Shown one piece after another: positions 37,703-47,184 of a stretch of DNA of 64,000 nucleotides. A model generated the notes under the pieces. It had not been told where the DNA came from and did no database searches. It was given only the letters and a program-made list of their open reading frames with translations. The stretch is taken from positions 1-64,000 of the forward strand of contig CAJODY010000009.1 in assembly GCA_905233285.1 (NCBI GenBank). Direction: 5' to 3'. The DNA comes from an uncultured Bacteroidaceae bacterium (GTDB taxonomy: Bacteria > Bacteroidota > Bacteroidia > Bacteroidales > Bacteroidaceae). Both the position numbers and the translations under genes were made by a program. How positions within the stretch are numbered: the stretch's first letter is position 1; every line of letters begins with the position of its first letter.

Positions 37703-37705
37703 AAG

Positions 37706-37741
37706 GCCCCACCTAACCTCCCCCATAATGGGGAGGAACTT
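37706..37741. repeat. Interspersed palindromic repeat copy 2
   Basis: GCCCCACCTAACCTCCCCCATAATGGGGAGGAACTT. Confidence 0.9.
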
Positions 37742-37767
37742 GAAAAGGAAACAGCCAATTAAAAACT

Positions 37768-38901
37768 ATGAAGTATTATCTGATAGCAGGCGAAGCATCG
37801 GGCGACTTGCATGGTAGCAACCTGATGAAGGAACTGAAGGCTCAGGACACGAATGCCGAGTTCCGATTCATCGGAGGAGAGCAGATTCAAGCCATAGGAG
37901 GTACGCTTGTAACACACTACAAAGCAATGGCATACATGGGGATAGTGCCAGTAATACTTCATCTAGGTACTATCCTCAAGAATATGGCGATGTGCAAGCA
38001 GGATATCGCAGACTGGAAGCCCGACGTTGTCATTCTGATTGACTATCCAGGATTCAATCTGAAGATTGCGGAATATGTACATAAGCAGAAGATTTGTCCC
38101 GTGTTCTATTATATCAGTCCGAAGATTTGGGCATGGAAGGAGTACAGGATAAAGAATATCCGCCGCGACGTGGACGAACTGTTCTCAATCCTGCCTTTTG
38201 AAGTGAAGTGGTTTGCCGACAGGCAGTTCCCTATCCACTATGTGGGAAATCCGTGTGTAGATGCGATTGAGAAGGATAAGCAGAATGGGGTTATTGGGCA
38301 AAATGGGCAAAACGAGAAACCTACTATCGCCATTCTGGCCGGGTCGCGCCGTCAGGAGATAAAGGACAACCTGAAGAAGATGCTGACAGCAGCAAGCCGG
38401 TTCAAGGACTACAAACTGGTCATAGCCGGAGCGCCGAACATAGAGCTGGATTACTATAAGCGTTACATACCTCAGGGCATCAACGCGGAAGTGAAGTTCG
38501 GACAGACTTACACGATTCTGAGAGAAGCTACGGCGGCTCTGGTCACATCGGGTACAGCCACGCTGGAGACAGCCATTCTGCGAGTGCCACAAGTAGTGTG
38601 CTACTATATAACTCCGCCGAAGCTGTTCTCACTCGCAAGGAAACTGGTTCTGCACGTGCCTTTCATCTCGCTCGTAAACCTCGTAGCAGGCAGGGAGATA
38701 GTAACGGAACTGGTTGCCGACGGCATGACCGTAGAGAATGTGGAACGCCACTTGGCTGAGATTCTGCCAGGCGGAAAGAGACGCGAACAGATGCTCGGCG
38801 ACTACGAGGAGATGAACCAGATACTGGGTGGGCCGGGAGCATCGGAACGCGCTGCAAAAGAGATGATTAACGCATTAAAGAAGTATAAAGATGGAATATA
38901 A
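37768..38901 (+). CDS. lpxB: Lipid-A-disaccharide synthase
   Basis: MKYYLIAGEASGDLHGSNLMKELK...FYYISPKIWAWKEYRIKNI. Confidence 0.96.
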   Translation: MKYYLIAGEASGDLHGSNLMKELKAQDTNAEFRFIGGEQIQAIGGTLVTHYKAMAYMGIVPVILHLGTILKNMAMCKQDIADWKPDVVILIDYPGFNLKIAEYVHKQKICPVFYYISPKIWAWKEYRIKNIRRDVDELFSILPFEVKWFADRQFPIHYVGNPCVDAIEKDKQNGVIGQNGQNEKPTIAILAGSRRQEIKDNLKKMLTAASRFKDYKLVIAGAPNIELDYYKRYIPQGINAEVKFGQTYTILREATAALVTSGTATLETAILRVPQVVCYYITPPKLFSLARKLVLHVPFISLVNLVAGREIVTELVADGMTVENVERHLAEILPGGKRREQMLGDYEEMNQILGGPGASERAAKEMINALKKYKDGI

Positions 38902-39133
38902 GAGTACTTATACAGAAGAGGAAGTAAAGGAACTGTACAAGTGGTTTGACGAACAGCACTACGAGAACACAGTTGACCTCGGGCACGGAGTAAACGTGAA
39001 GGATGTCAAACTGTTGGTTGAAAGCTCACGTACCGTAGCGTTCAAGAAGTCAGACAATCCCACGTATTCCGGACAAATCTATCTGCTGTTCAGGGTTCGC
39101 GACGAACTGATAAAGCAGGGAAAAGTGCAGTAA
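38891..39133 (+). CDS. Conserved small protein of unknown function (80 aa)
   Basis: Overlaps the lpxB stop by 11 bp, likely translationally coupled. Confidence 0.7.
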   Translation: MEYKSTYTEEEVKELYKWFDEQHYENTVDLGHGVNVKDVKLLVESSRTVAFKKSDNPTYSGQIYLLFRVRDELIKQGKVQ

Positions 39134-39169
39134 GCCCCACCTGACCTCCCCCATAATGGGGAGGAACTT
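39134..39169. repeat. Interspersed palindromic repeat copy 3
   Basis: GCCCCACCTGACCTCCCCCATAATGGGGAGGAACTT. Confidence 0.9.
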
Positions 39170-39190
39170 AACATACTGAGGGCATAATTT

Positions 39191-39538
39191 TTACACCAAG
39201 CCGTTGAGGTGCTTGTTGATAGCCTGCAGTTCGTTACGCACGTTGGTCAGACGATTTACGATGTCAACCTGCGATTTTACATTCTTTCCACGTGCCTTGA
39301 TGGCATCGCGTGCTCCCTGAAGGGTCAGTCCGCGAACTTTCACGAGGTTGTAAACGAGTTCAACCTGTTCGAGGTCTTCCTTTGAATACTGACGTACTCC
39401 CCTGCCCCCTTTCTCGGGCTTGATGTTGGGGAACTCTTTCTCCCAATAGCGGAGAAGGGTTTCAGTCACGTTGAATTTCTGCGCAACCTCACTAATGGAG
39501 TAGTAAAGTTTTACGTCTTTGTTTAGATTTAATGCCAT
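39191..39538 (-). CDS. MerR-family transcriptional regulator
   Basis: YYSISEVAQKFNVTETLLRYWEKEFPNIKPEKGGRGVRQYSKEDLEQVELVYNLV. Confidence 0.92.
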   Translation of the reverse strand: MALNLNKDVKLYYSISEVAQKFNVTETLLRYWEKEFPNIKPEKGGRGVRQYSKEDLEQVELVYNLVKVRGLTLQGARDAIKARGKNVKSQVDIVNRLTNVRNELQAINKHLNGLV

Positions 39539-39561
39539 GTATTTGAGTCGTTAGTTGTTAG

Positions 39562-41022
39562 TTATTCCTCGGGAATGTTCTTAAGGATTTCCAAGATGAA
39601 GGTGTAGAATTTCTGGACGGTCTTGATGTTGACACGCTCGTCGGGAGTGTGGATTGCCAACTGGGTGGGACCGAAACTTGCCATATCCATCTCAGGATAT
39701 TTGGCTCCAATGATGCCACATTCGAGTCCGGCGTGACAAGCTCCTACGAGAGGTTTGTTGCCAAAGAGCTTTTCATATACATTCACCATAATGTCAACAA
39801 GACGGCTGCTCGGATTTGGCTGCCATCCGCTATAGCTTCCGCTAAGCTTGACTTGCATGCCAGCCATAGAGAAACAAGCCAGATGGCGATTGCAGAGGAA
39901 CTGCTTCATGCTGTCCTGCGACGAACGGGCAAGTATCATCACATGTGCTGAACCGGCTCCTATGTTGACGATGGAGAGGTTGCTCGATGTCTCGACGAGG
40001 TCGGGAATCGTTGGTATGTAACGCAGAACTCCATCGTGACAAGCCATGAGGGCATTGATGAGGTTCTCCTGTATCTCAATCGGGACTATTGACGTAGGAA
40101 TGTCACATGGTTCTGCAACGAACTCAACATCTTTACCCTCGACATCACGATATTCAGCAGTAAATGTCTTCTGGCTCTTCTCAACGAGAGCAAGGAATTC
40201 CTTCTCGTCTTTCTTTGGAACGACGACAACTGCCTCACAATCACGAGGAATGGCATTGTGCATATTGCCTCCGTGCATGCTGCTGAGCAGAGCCAGACGC
40301 ATGTTGACTGCCGCAAAGAGGAAACGAGCCATCAGTTTGTTGGCATTGGCATAGCCTTTATGAATCTCGATGCCGGAATGACCGCCATGAAGACCTTTCA
40401 CCAAAACGCGATAAGCAATCATTCCTTCAGGTTCGACGCTCATCTCCTGATATTGCATGTCGCAGTTTACATCCTCGCCGCCTGCACATCCAATAGTTAT
40501 CTCACCCTCCATCTCGGAGTCAAGATTAAGCAGGTATTTACTCTTAAGGATTCCAGGCTTCAAGCCAAAGGCTCCATCCATGCCAGTCTCCTCGTCACGA
40601 GTGATGAGTATCTCAAGCGGACCGTGCTCTACGCTATCATCCTCGATGATTGCCATAGCCGCAGCAACTCCCATGCCGTCGTCGGCTCCAAGTGTGGTGT
40701 CGCGAGCTGTAACCCAGTCGCCATCTACATATACATCGAGCGGATCGGTATCGAAGTTATGCTTTGAGTCCTTTGTCTTCTGAGCCACGATGTCCATGTG
40801 AGCCTGAAGCATGGTGACGGCTTTCTTCTCGAAACCCTTTGTGGCTGGTTTGTAGATAAGTACGTTACCTACTTCGTCGATATGTGCATCAGCACCATGT
40901 GACTGAGCGAAATCAACGAGAAACTGTGCCACGCGCTGGGTCTTGCCCGATGGACGTGGAATCTGTGTGAGGCTGTAGAAGTTGCGCCAAACAACCTGAG
41001 GGGTTAAATCTTTTACTTCCAT
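39562..41022 (-). CDS. pepD: Aminoacyl-histidine dipeptidase
   Basis: MLQAHMDIVAQK...TTLGADDGMGVAAAMAI...ITRDEETGMDGAFGL. Confidence 0.93.
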   Translation of the reverse strand: MEVKDLTPQVVWRNFYSLTQIPRPSGKTQRVAQFLVDFAQSHGADAHIDEVGNVLIYKPATKGFEKKAVTMLQAHMDIVAQKTKDSKHNFDTDPLDVYVDGDWVTARDTTLGADDGMGVAAAMAIIEDDSVEHGPLEILITRDEETGMDGAFGLKPGILKSKYLLNLDSEMEGEITIGCAGGEDVNCDMQYQEMSVEPEGMIAYRVLVKGLHGGHSGIEIHKGYANANKLMARFLFAAVNMRLALLSSMHGGNMHNAIPRDCEAVVVVPKKDEKEFLALVEKSQKTFTAEYRDVEGKDVEFVAEPCDIPTSIVPIEIQENLINALMACHDGVLRYIPTIPDLVETSSNLSIVNIGAGSAHVMILARSSQDSMKQFLCNRHLACFSMAGMQVKLSGSYSGWQPNPSSRLVDIMVNVYEKLFGNKPLVGACHAGLECGIIGAKYPEMDMASFGPTQLAIHTPDERVNIKTVQKFYTFILEILKNIPEE

Positions 41023-41036
41023 TGTGAATTATGCTT

Positions 41037-42020
41037 TTATTTTGTTTTACGTAGTCCTAACATTGCTAACGAATAGATGGCAAGCAGCGGGATGAGCGCC
41101 GTCTGCACGGTGTGTACGATAAGTACGAAGGTGACGGCATCAGTAGCCGAAACACCATATAATATAAGTATTGTCTTAACGGCAAAGTGCCAAGGACCGG
41201 CTCCGTTGGGTGTGGGCACGATGACTGATATGCTTCCCACTATGAAACTGACGAGAGCAACGGTGATGCCAAGGTCGGAAGTAAATCCGAAACAACGGAA
41301 CGTGACGGCATAGTGAAGGAAATAGCTCACCCATATCATTACGGAATAGAAGACGAGGAGAGGCTTGTTATGTACGTTCCTCAACGACATTATTCCTTCT
41401 TTCACATTTGCCAAGGTCTGCCACAATCCGGAAAGCAAGCTTACCTTTCGAAGGGCGAACCACAGGAAGAATGCTGTGACCACAATACATATTGCCGTAA
41501 CGATATAGCCCGTTGCCGTAAAGCCATGCAGAAAACCTACGATATCCGTACCGGTAGTATCGAAGAATCGCAGAAAGACGTTCAACTGGCTGAGCATGAC
41601 ACAAAGCGCAAAGAGGAGAAGCAGCAGCGAGTCGATGATACGTTCGGTAACGACTGTGCCGAAAGCCTTCGAAAATGATGTGCCATCGTATTTAGACAGA
41701 ATAGCACAACGGGTAAATTCGCCGCTACGTGGAATGATGAGACTGGAAGCATAGGAGATGAACACTCCATGAACGCAATCGGAAAGACGAGGATGCTCGT
41801 CAAGGGGCTCGAGCGACTGATGCCAACGCAAAGCCCTGAATATCTGTGCACTTATGCCAAATAAAAGCGAGAAAAGCAACCATCCCCATTTCATGTCGTT
41901 GGCGAATGTCTGCGAGAGGATAGAGAAATCGAAGTCGCGGTACATCCAATAGAGGATGCCACCGCCAAGCAGAAACGGAATGGTTACGTTCAGAATCTTT
42001 TTTAATGAGTTTTTCTTCAT
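41037..42020 (-). CDS. Lysylphosphatidylglycerol synthase TM/flippase-like membrane protein
   Basis: Multi-TM; SYASSLIIPRSGEFTRCAILSKYDGTSFSKAFGTVVTERIIDSLLLLLFA; PTPNGAGPWHFAVKTI. Confidence 0.85.
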   Translation of the reverse strand: MKKNSLKKILNVTIPFLLGGGILYWMYRDFDFSILSQTFANDMKWGWLLFSLLFGISAQIFRALRWHQSLEPLDEHPRLSDCVHGVFISYASSLIIPRSGEFTRCAILSKYDGTSFSKAFGTVVTERIIDSLLLLLFALCVMLSQLNVFLRFFDTTGTDIVGFLHGFTATGYIVTAICIVVTAFFLWFALRKVSLLSGLWQTLANVKEGIMSLRNVHNKPLLVFYSVMIWVSYFLHYAVTFRCFGFTSDLGITVALVSFIVGSISVIVPTPNGAGPWHFAVKTILILYGVSATDAVTFVLIVHTVQTALIPLLAIYSLAMLGLRKTK

Positions 42021-42091
42021 TTCTCTTTTGAATTCCCTCGCTTATTTGTATCTTCGCCCTTCGATTGGCAAAGATAGATATTTTTCTTCTA

Positions 42092-42880
42092 ATGAATAAC
42101 GTAAAACCAAAGAAGTTTTTAGGTCAGCACTTTTTAACCGACTTACAGATAGCCAGCAGGATTGCTGACACGGTAGATATATGTGCACCTCTGCCCATCT
42201 TGGAAGTCGGTCCAGGCATGGGTGTGCTTACCCAATTTCTGATGCAGAAAGGACGAGAACTGAAGGTTGTGGAAATAGACCGCGAGTCGGTTCCATACCT
42301 GCAACAGCACTACCCAACGCTGAGCGACGGCATCATCGAAGCTGACTTTCTGCGGCTGGATCTCACTAAGGTGTTTGACGGACGTCCTTTCGTACTGACA
42401 GGGAATTATCCATACAACATATCGAGTCAGATTTTCTTTCACATGCTTGACAACAAAGACCTGATTCCATGCTGCACGGGTATGATTCAGAAAGAAGTGG
42501 CAGAACGAATAGCTGCCCGACCGGGTTCGAAAGCATACGGCGTACTGAGTATCATGATTCAGGCATGGTACGACGTGGAATACCTGTTTACAGTCCATGA
42601 GCACGTTTTCAATCCACCACCAAAAGTAAAAAGTGCTGTAATAAGGATGACACGTAATCAGTCTCAGTCGCTAGGCTGCGACGAGCAACTGTTCCGTAGA
42701 ATTGTGAAGACTGTGTTCACTATGCGCAGAAAAATGATGAGAAACGGAATGAAACAGATTCTGCCAAAGGACTGTCCGCTACTGGAAGATGAGATATTCA
42801 ACCGAAGACCTGAACAGCTGTCGGTTCAGGAGTATGTAGAACTGACAAATCGTGTGAGCGAGGCGCTTACACTCGGCTAA
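42092..42880 (+). CDS. rsmA: 16S rRNA (adenine1518/1519-N6)-dimethyltransferase
   Basis: VKPKKFLGQHFLTDLQIASRIADTV...LEVGPGMGVLT...LTGNYPYNISSQIFF. Confidence 0.97.
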   Translation: MNNVKPKKFLGQHFLTDLQIASRIADTVDICAPLPILEVGPGMGVLTQFLMQKGRELKVVEIDRESVPYLQQHYPTLSDGIIEADFLRLDLTKVFDGRPFVLTGNYPYNISSQIFFHMLDNKDLIPCCTGMIQKEVAERIAARPGSKAYGVLSIMIQAWYDVEYLFTVHEHVFNPPPKVKSAVIRMTRNQSQSLGCDEQLFRRIVKTVFTMRRKMMRNGMKQILPKDCPLLEDEIFNRRPEQLSVQEYVELTNRVSEALTLG

Positions 42881-45101
42881 CCTCCTTCACGTCCGGCAAC
42901 TTTCCTATGGCCGAGACCAGATTCTTCACGTCTTTCGTGTTATGCACATTGACCTGAACATTGCAGTCGAAGAGTCCGTTCTCACACTCAACATTCAATT
43001 TGCTGATGTTGATGTCGTGCATCTCGGAAATTATCTTCGTAACACCCAACAAGAGTCCCTTGTTGTCAATTCCCTTTATATTGATATCAACAGGGAATTC
43101 GGCTATATCGCTTGTATCCCATTCTGCACTGAGAACACGGTTGCCATGAGCTGACTTAAGTATCTGAGTCCTAGGACATTTAACCTTATGAATAACAACA
43201 TGGTTATTGTCGTCGATATATCCCATTATGGCATCGCCGGGGATAGGACGGCAGCACTCAGCCAATGTGTAACGGCTTCGGATGCTCTCGTCGGTCAGCA
43301 TTACGGTCTTCTTGCGGTCAATCTGTTCGGCATGGTCGTCAAAAAACGGTAACGACGGAACAGTCTTGTTACCGAACGAGAACAGACGTCGCCAACTCTG
43401 AGTTTTCTTTTCCTTCAACTGACTGACATCCGACGGTCCGAGCTGCACCTTGCCCTCTCCTATAGCTATCAGCAGCTGCTCCAGCTTCTGACAATCGTGC
43501 AGTTTGCAGAGTTTCTCAATTGTTACGCTGTCACGCGGAATGCTATTATTCTGAAGGAACGCAAAGAATTTCTCTTCACCCCGACGACTGGTCTCACGCT
43601 CCTCGCGACGCAGGATAGCAAGTATCTTGGTGGTCGCCTTTGCCGTCGTAGCATACGACAGCCATTCGCGTGTCGGATGAGCAGACTTCGATGTCAGAAT
43701 CTCTACCTGGTCGCCACTCTGCAGTTTATGATTGATAGGTACAAGCTTATGATTCACTTTGGCTCCTATGCAGTGGCTACCAACAAATGTATGGATGGTA
43801 AAAGCGAAATCGAGTGTCGTACTGCCGGCAGGCATCGTTCGCAGCTCTCCCTTCGGAGTGAATACGAATATCTCGCTGGCAAAGAGATTGAGTTTGATAG
43901 TGTCGAGGAAATCCATGGCATCGGGCTGAGGGTCGTCGAGGATTTCCTTGATTGTAGTAAGCCACTTGTCAAGTTCCACTTCTGCCGTAGTTTCCGTCTT
44001 CTCTCCGTCCTTATATTTCCAATGGGCAGCCAAACCTTTCTCTGCAATCTCGTTCATGCGTTGAGAACGAATCTGCACTTCAATCCACTCACCCTTAGGC
44101 GACATCAGTGTGACATGAAGAGCCTGATATCCATTAGCCTTCGGGTGGCTAACCCAGTCGCGCAGACGGTCGGGATGCGATGAATATATCTTACACAAAC
44201 CCACATAGATATCAAAACACTCGTTCAGTTCGGCAGCCGGCTCCTTCGGAGTAAATACGATACGCACCGCAAGTATGTCGTACACCTCCTCGAACGGGAT
44301 GTTCTTTGTCTGCATCTTACGCCATATGGAATATGGAGTCTTGACACGCTGAATGATTTCGTAGCTGAGTCCCATAGCATCCAACTGCTTACGAATCGGG
44401 GCAGTAAACGAATCGAAGATTGTGTTACGTTCAGTCTGTGTGTCAGCCAGTTTGTTGACAATCGCCTTATATTCGTCGGGATGCTCGTAACGGAAACTCA
44501 AATCTTCCAGCTCGCTCTTTATTTTATTGAGTCCGAGTCGGTTTGCCAGCGGAGCATATATATACAGAGTCTCACCTGCAATCTTATAACGCTTGTTCGG
44601 AGCCTGAGCACCAAGAGTACGCATATTGTGCAGACGGTCGGCAATCTTAATCAGGATGACACGTATGTCATCGCTCATCGTGAGTAGCAACTTCTTGAAA
44701 TTCTCTGCCTGGGCCGAAGCATGATCGCCAAAGATACCACCTGAGATTTTCGTCAGTCCATCAACAATCTGGGCAATCTTTGCACCAAACATATTCTCAA
44801 TGTCCTCTACGGTGTAGTCGGTGTCTTCAACAACATCGTGAAGCAGCGCAGAACAGATAGATGTACTGCCGAGTCCAATCTCTGAACTGACAATCTTAGC
44901 TACCGCCAGAGGGTGCATGATATATGGTTCGCCTGAAAGACGTCGCACTCCCTTGTGTGCATGTTTGGCAAAGTTGAAAGCCTTTGTAATGATTTCAACC
45001 TTCTTCCTATGTTTTGTCGATAAGTAGGAGTCAAGAAGGCTCTGAAACTCCTCCTCCACCATCTTATCTTCCATTTGCTGTTTTACCAAATCGTCTTCCA
45101 T
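42867..45101 (-). CDS. Bifunctional RelA/SpoT (p)ppGpp synthetase/hydrolase
   Basis: HD domain HAHKGVRRLSGEPYIMHPLAVA...LLHDVVEDTD; synthetase; TGS; C-terminal ACT. Confidence 0.97.
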   Translation of the reverse strand: MEDDLVKQQMEDKMVEEEFQSLLDSYLSTKHRKKVEIITKAFNFAKHAHKGVRRLSGEPYIMHPLAVAKIVSSEIGLGSTSICSALLHDVVEDTDYTVEDIENMFGAKIAQIVDGLTKISGGIFGDHASAQAENFKKLLLTMSDDIRVILIKIADRLHNMRTLGAQAPNKRYKIAGETLYIYAPLANRLGLNKIKSELEDLSFRYEHPDEYKAIVNKLADTQTERNTIFDSFTAPIRKQLDAMGLSYEIIQRVKTPYSIWRKMQTKNIPFEEVYDILAVRIVFTPKEPAAELNECFDIYVGLCKIYSSHPDRLRDWVSHPKANGYQALHVTLMSPKGEWIEVQIRSQRMNEIAEKGLAAHWKYKDGEKTETTAEVELDKWLTTIKEILDDPQPDAMDFLDTIKLNLFASEIFVFTPKGELRTMPAGSTTLDFAFTIHTFVGSHCIGAKVNHKLVPINHKLQSGDQVEILTSKSAHPTREWLSYATTAKATTKILAILRREERETSRRGEEKFFAFLQNNSIPRDSVTIEKLCKLHDCQKLEQLLIAIGEGKVQLGPSDVSQLKEKKTQSWRRLFSFGNKTVPSLPFFDDHAEQIDRKKTVMLTDESIRSRYTLAECCRPIPGDAIMGYIDDNNHVVIHKVKCPRTQILKSAHGNRVLSAEWDTSDIAEFPVDINIKGIDNKGLLLGVTKIISEMHDINISKLNVECENGLFDCNVQVNVHNTKDVKNLVSAIGKLPDVKEVSRV

Positions 45102-45112
45102 AAGCAGAAATC

Positions 45113-46381
45113 TTATTTTACACGTATTTTTTGTCCTGCACGAATCTTATCACCTTTAATACCATTGAGCCGTTTCAGTTTTGCGACAGAAGTCCCGTTA
45201 CGCTTAGCTATTGCCGACAGGCTGTCACCGCTGCGGACTGTTACATTCTTACTGCCCGACGACTGACCACGCCGACTCTTTTTCCCTTTGCGGTAACGCG
45301 ACTTAGCGGGTTCATACTGAGGCATGTCTGCCACGGTAGCACGGCGCAGACCAGATATATTACCCGAATATACTGTACTCTCATAATTAAGATATGGCTC
45401 TACGGCTTCAACCGGCAGACAGAGAGCATAGTTTGCCGGCACGATATTGCGGCGATATTGCGGATTGAGCACCTTCAGACCGTCAATGTCCAAACCACAC
45501 ACACTGGATATGCGGTCGAAATGAATGTCGGCAACAACCATAACAGTATCTACCTCGTCGGGCAGTGTCTTTTCACGTGGTTCGATACCGTGCTCATAAT
45601 AATACGTCATTATGTAATTGGCGGCAATAAACGCAGGCACATATCCACGAGTTTCATGTGGCAAATGGTTGTAGATAGTCCAGAAATCAGCATTTTCTGG
45701 ATTACCACAACGAATAATAGCTTTCTGTATGTTTCGTTCGCCGCAGTTGTATGCAGCAATAGCCAACCCCCAGTCACCGAACATATTATACAGGTCGCTG
45801 AGATAGTGAGCAGCAGCCTCACTTGATTTTATAGGGTCACGTCGCTCATCAACCAGAGTATTGATGACCAATCCGTAACGCCGACCGGTAGCAGGCATGA
45901 ACTGCCATAATCCTGCCGCTCCGACACGACTTGTGGCAGAAGGGCGTAATGCAGATTCGATGACAGGTAGATATTTCAGCTCGAGCGGTAATTCATAGCG
46001 CTCAAGTGCTTCCTCAAATATTGGAGAATAAAAGTCGATAGATGCCAGCATGGCTGAAACCGACGGGTTATAACGACGGCTGTAGTTTTGTATGTATCTG
46101 CGAGTTACATTATTAAGCGGCATTTCAATAGTAGTAGGTATCAGGGACAGACGACTTATAATAACAGAGTCTTCAAAACTGAACGTCCCCGATTGTCCAT
46201 CCGTCACAGAATCAGCTACCAGGTCGCTGTCTAAATCCTCTTCAGTCACGAACACTCCGATTGGCATATCTACAGCCTCACCCTGAATCGTGTCATCCAC
46301 CTCATAACTCACCTGTGCTCTGGCACCGGATATGCAAGCGAACAAAGTCAGTATCAATATTTCAATATAAACAGATTTCAT
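45113..46381 (-). CDS. MltD-like lytic transglycosylase with LysM
   Basis: PVIESALRPSATSRVGAAGLWQFMPATGRRYGL; C-terminal LysM VRSGDSLSAIAKRNGTSVAKLKRLNGIKGDKIRAGQKIRV. Confidence 0.93.
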   Translation of the reverse strand: MKSVYIEILILTLFACISGARAQVSYEVDDTIQGEAVDMPIGVFVTEEDLDSDLVADSVTDGQSGTFSFEDSVIISRLSLIPTTIEMPLNNVTRRYIQNYSRRYNPSVSAMLASIDFYSPIFEEALERYELPLELKYLPVIESALRPSATSRVGAAGLWQFMPATGRRYGLVINTLVDERRDPIKSSEAAAHYLSDLYNMFGDWGLAIAAYNCGERNIQKAIIRCGNPENADFWTIYNHLPHETRGYVPAFIAANYIMTYYYEHGIEPREKTLPDEVDTVMVVADIHFDRISSVCGLDIDGLKVLNPQYRRNIVPANYALCLPVEAVEPYLNYESTVYSGNISGLRRATVADMPQYEPAKSRYRKGKKSRRGQSSGSKNVTVRSGDSLSAIAKRNGTSVAKLKRLNGIKGDKIRAGQKIRVK

Positions 46382-46397
46382 AACAATTTGTAAACAG

Positions 46398-47168
46398 CTA
46401 GAAATTAAGGCTGCACTGCAAACCATACGTATTACCACTCAGCATATTACTGCGAGCGGTATGACGCTCATTGAATATTGTAGGACGCACCTTCATCGTG
46501 AGGTCGCGCGAGATGTCAAAACTCGACAGCTCCGCATCGACATATGCATCAACGATAGAAAGCAGATATACCCCTATCATACAGAATATACTCAAGTCAC
46601 GATAGCGTCGGAAATAATTCTTTTTTCGTTTGAAGAGACTCTGCAAATACTCCAAGCGTCCATCCACGTCATAGCCCGGAGGCAGGAAATCCTCGTAACT
46701 CTTTGAGTTCGGGTCGTTGTCCATAATATCCTGATATGCCTGCGAATAGTCACGATACATCGTACCGTTCCACATCAACGCATATGCACAACCAATAAAA
46801 CCACCATAAATCAAAGGCAGTTTCCAGTATTTGCGATTATAAATCTGTCCGGCACCCGGAAAAACAATTGCAAGCCACAGAGCCTTCTTAGGGTCGGGAA
46901 TCCAACGTTTTGTATCAATCGCCTGCGACGGAGTCTCAACATCGGAAGCTGTAAGCAGATGCACCTCTGTGCCGACGGTATCTAACTCCACTACAGTTTC
47001 TGCCTCCACCTTCTGATTTACCTCTTCGAAATCAACAGCGCTGACACTATCCACCGCGACAGTATAGGATTCCGAACTACTTGTCTTCGTCTTCACACTG
47101 TCAACACTCTGTGCAGATAAATCCACACACATAAACGCAAGCAATATGTATAATATCAGGGCTCTCAA
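46398..47168 (-). CDS. DUF5683 membrane protein
   Basis: PKKALWLAIVFPGAGQIYNRKYWKLPLIYGGFIGCAYALMWNGTMYRDYSQAY. Confidence 0.85.
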   Translation of the reverse strand: MRALILYILLAFMCVDLSAQSVDSVKTKTSSSESYTVAVDSVSAVDFEEVNQKVEAETVVELDTVGTEVHLLTASDVETPSQAIDTKRWIPDPKKALWLAIVFPGAGQIYNRKYWKLPLIYGGFIGCAYALMWNGTMYRDYSQAYQDIMDNDPNSKSYEDFLPPGYDVDGRLEYLQSLFKRKKNYFRRYRDLSIFCMIGVYLLSIVDAYVDAELSSFDISRDLTMKVRPTIFNERHTARSNMLSGNTYGLQCSLNF

Positions 47169-47184
47169 TGTCGGGGGTACTTTC

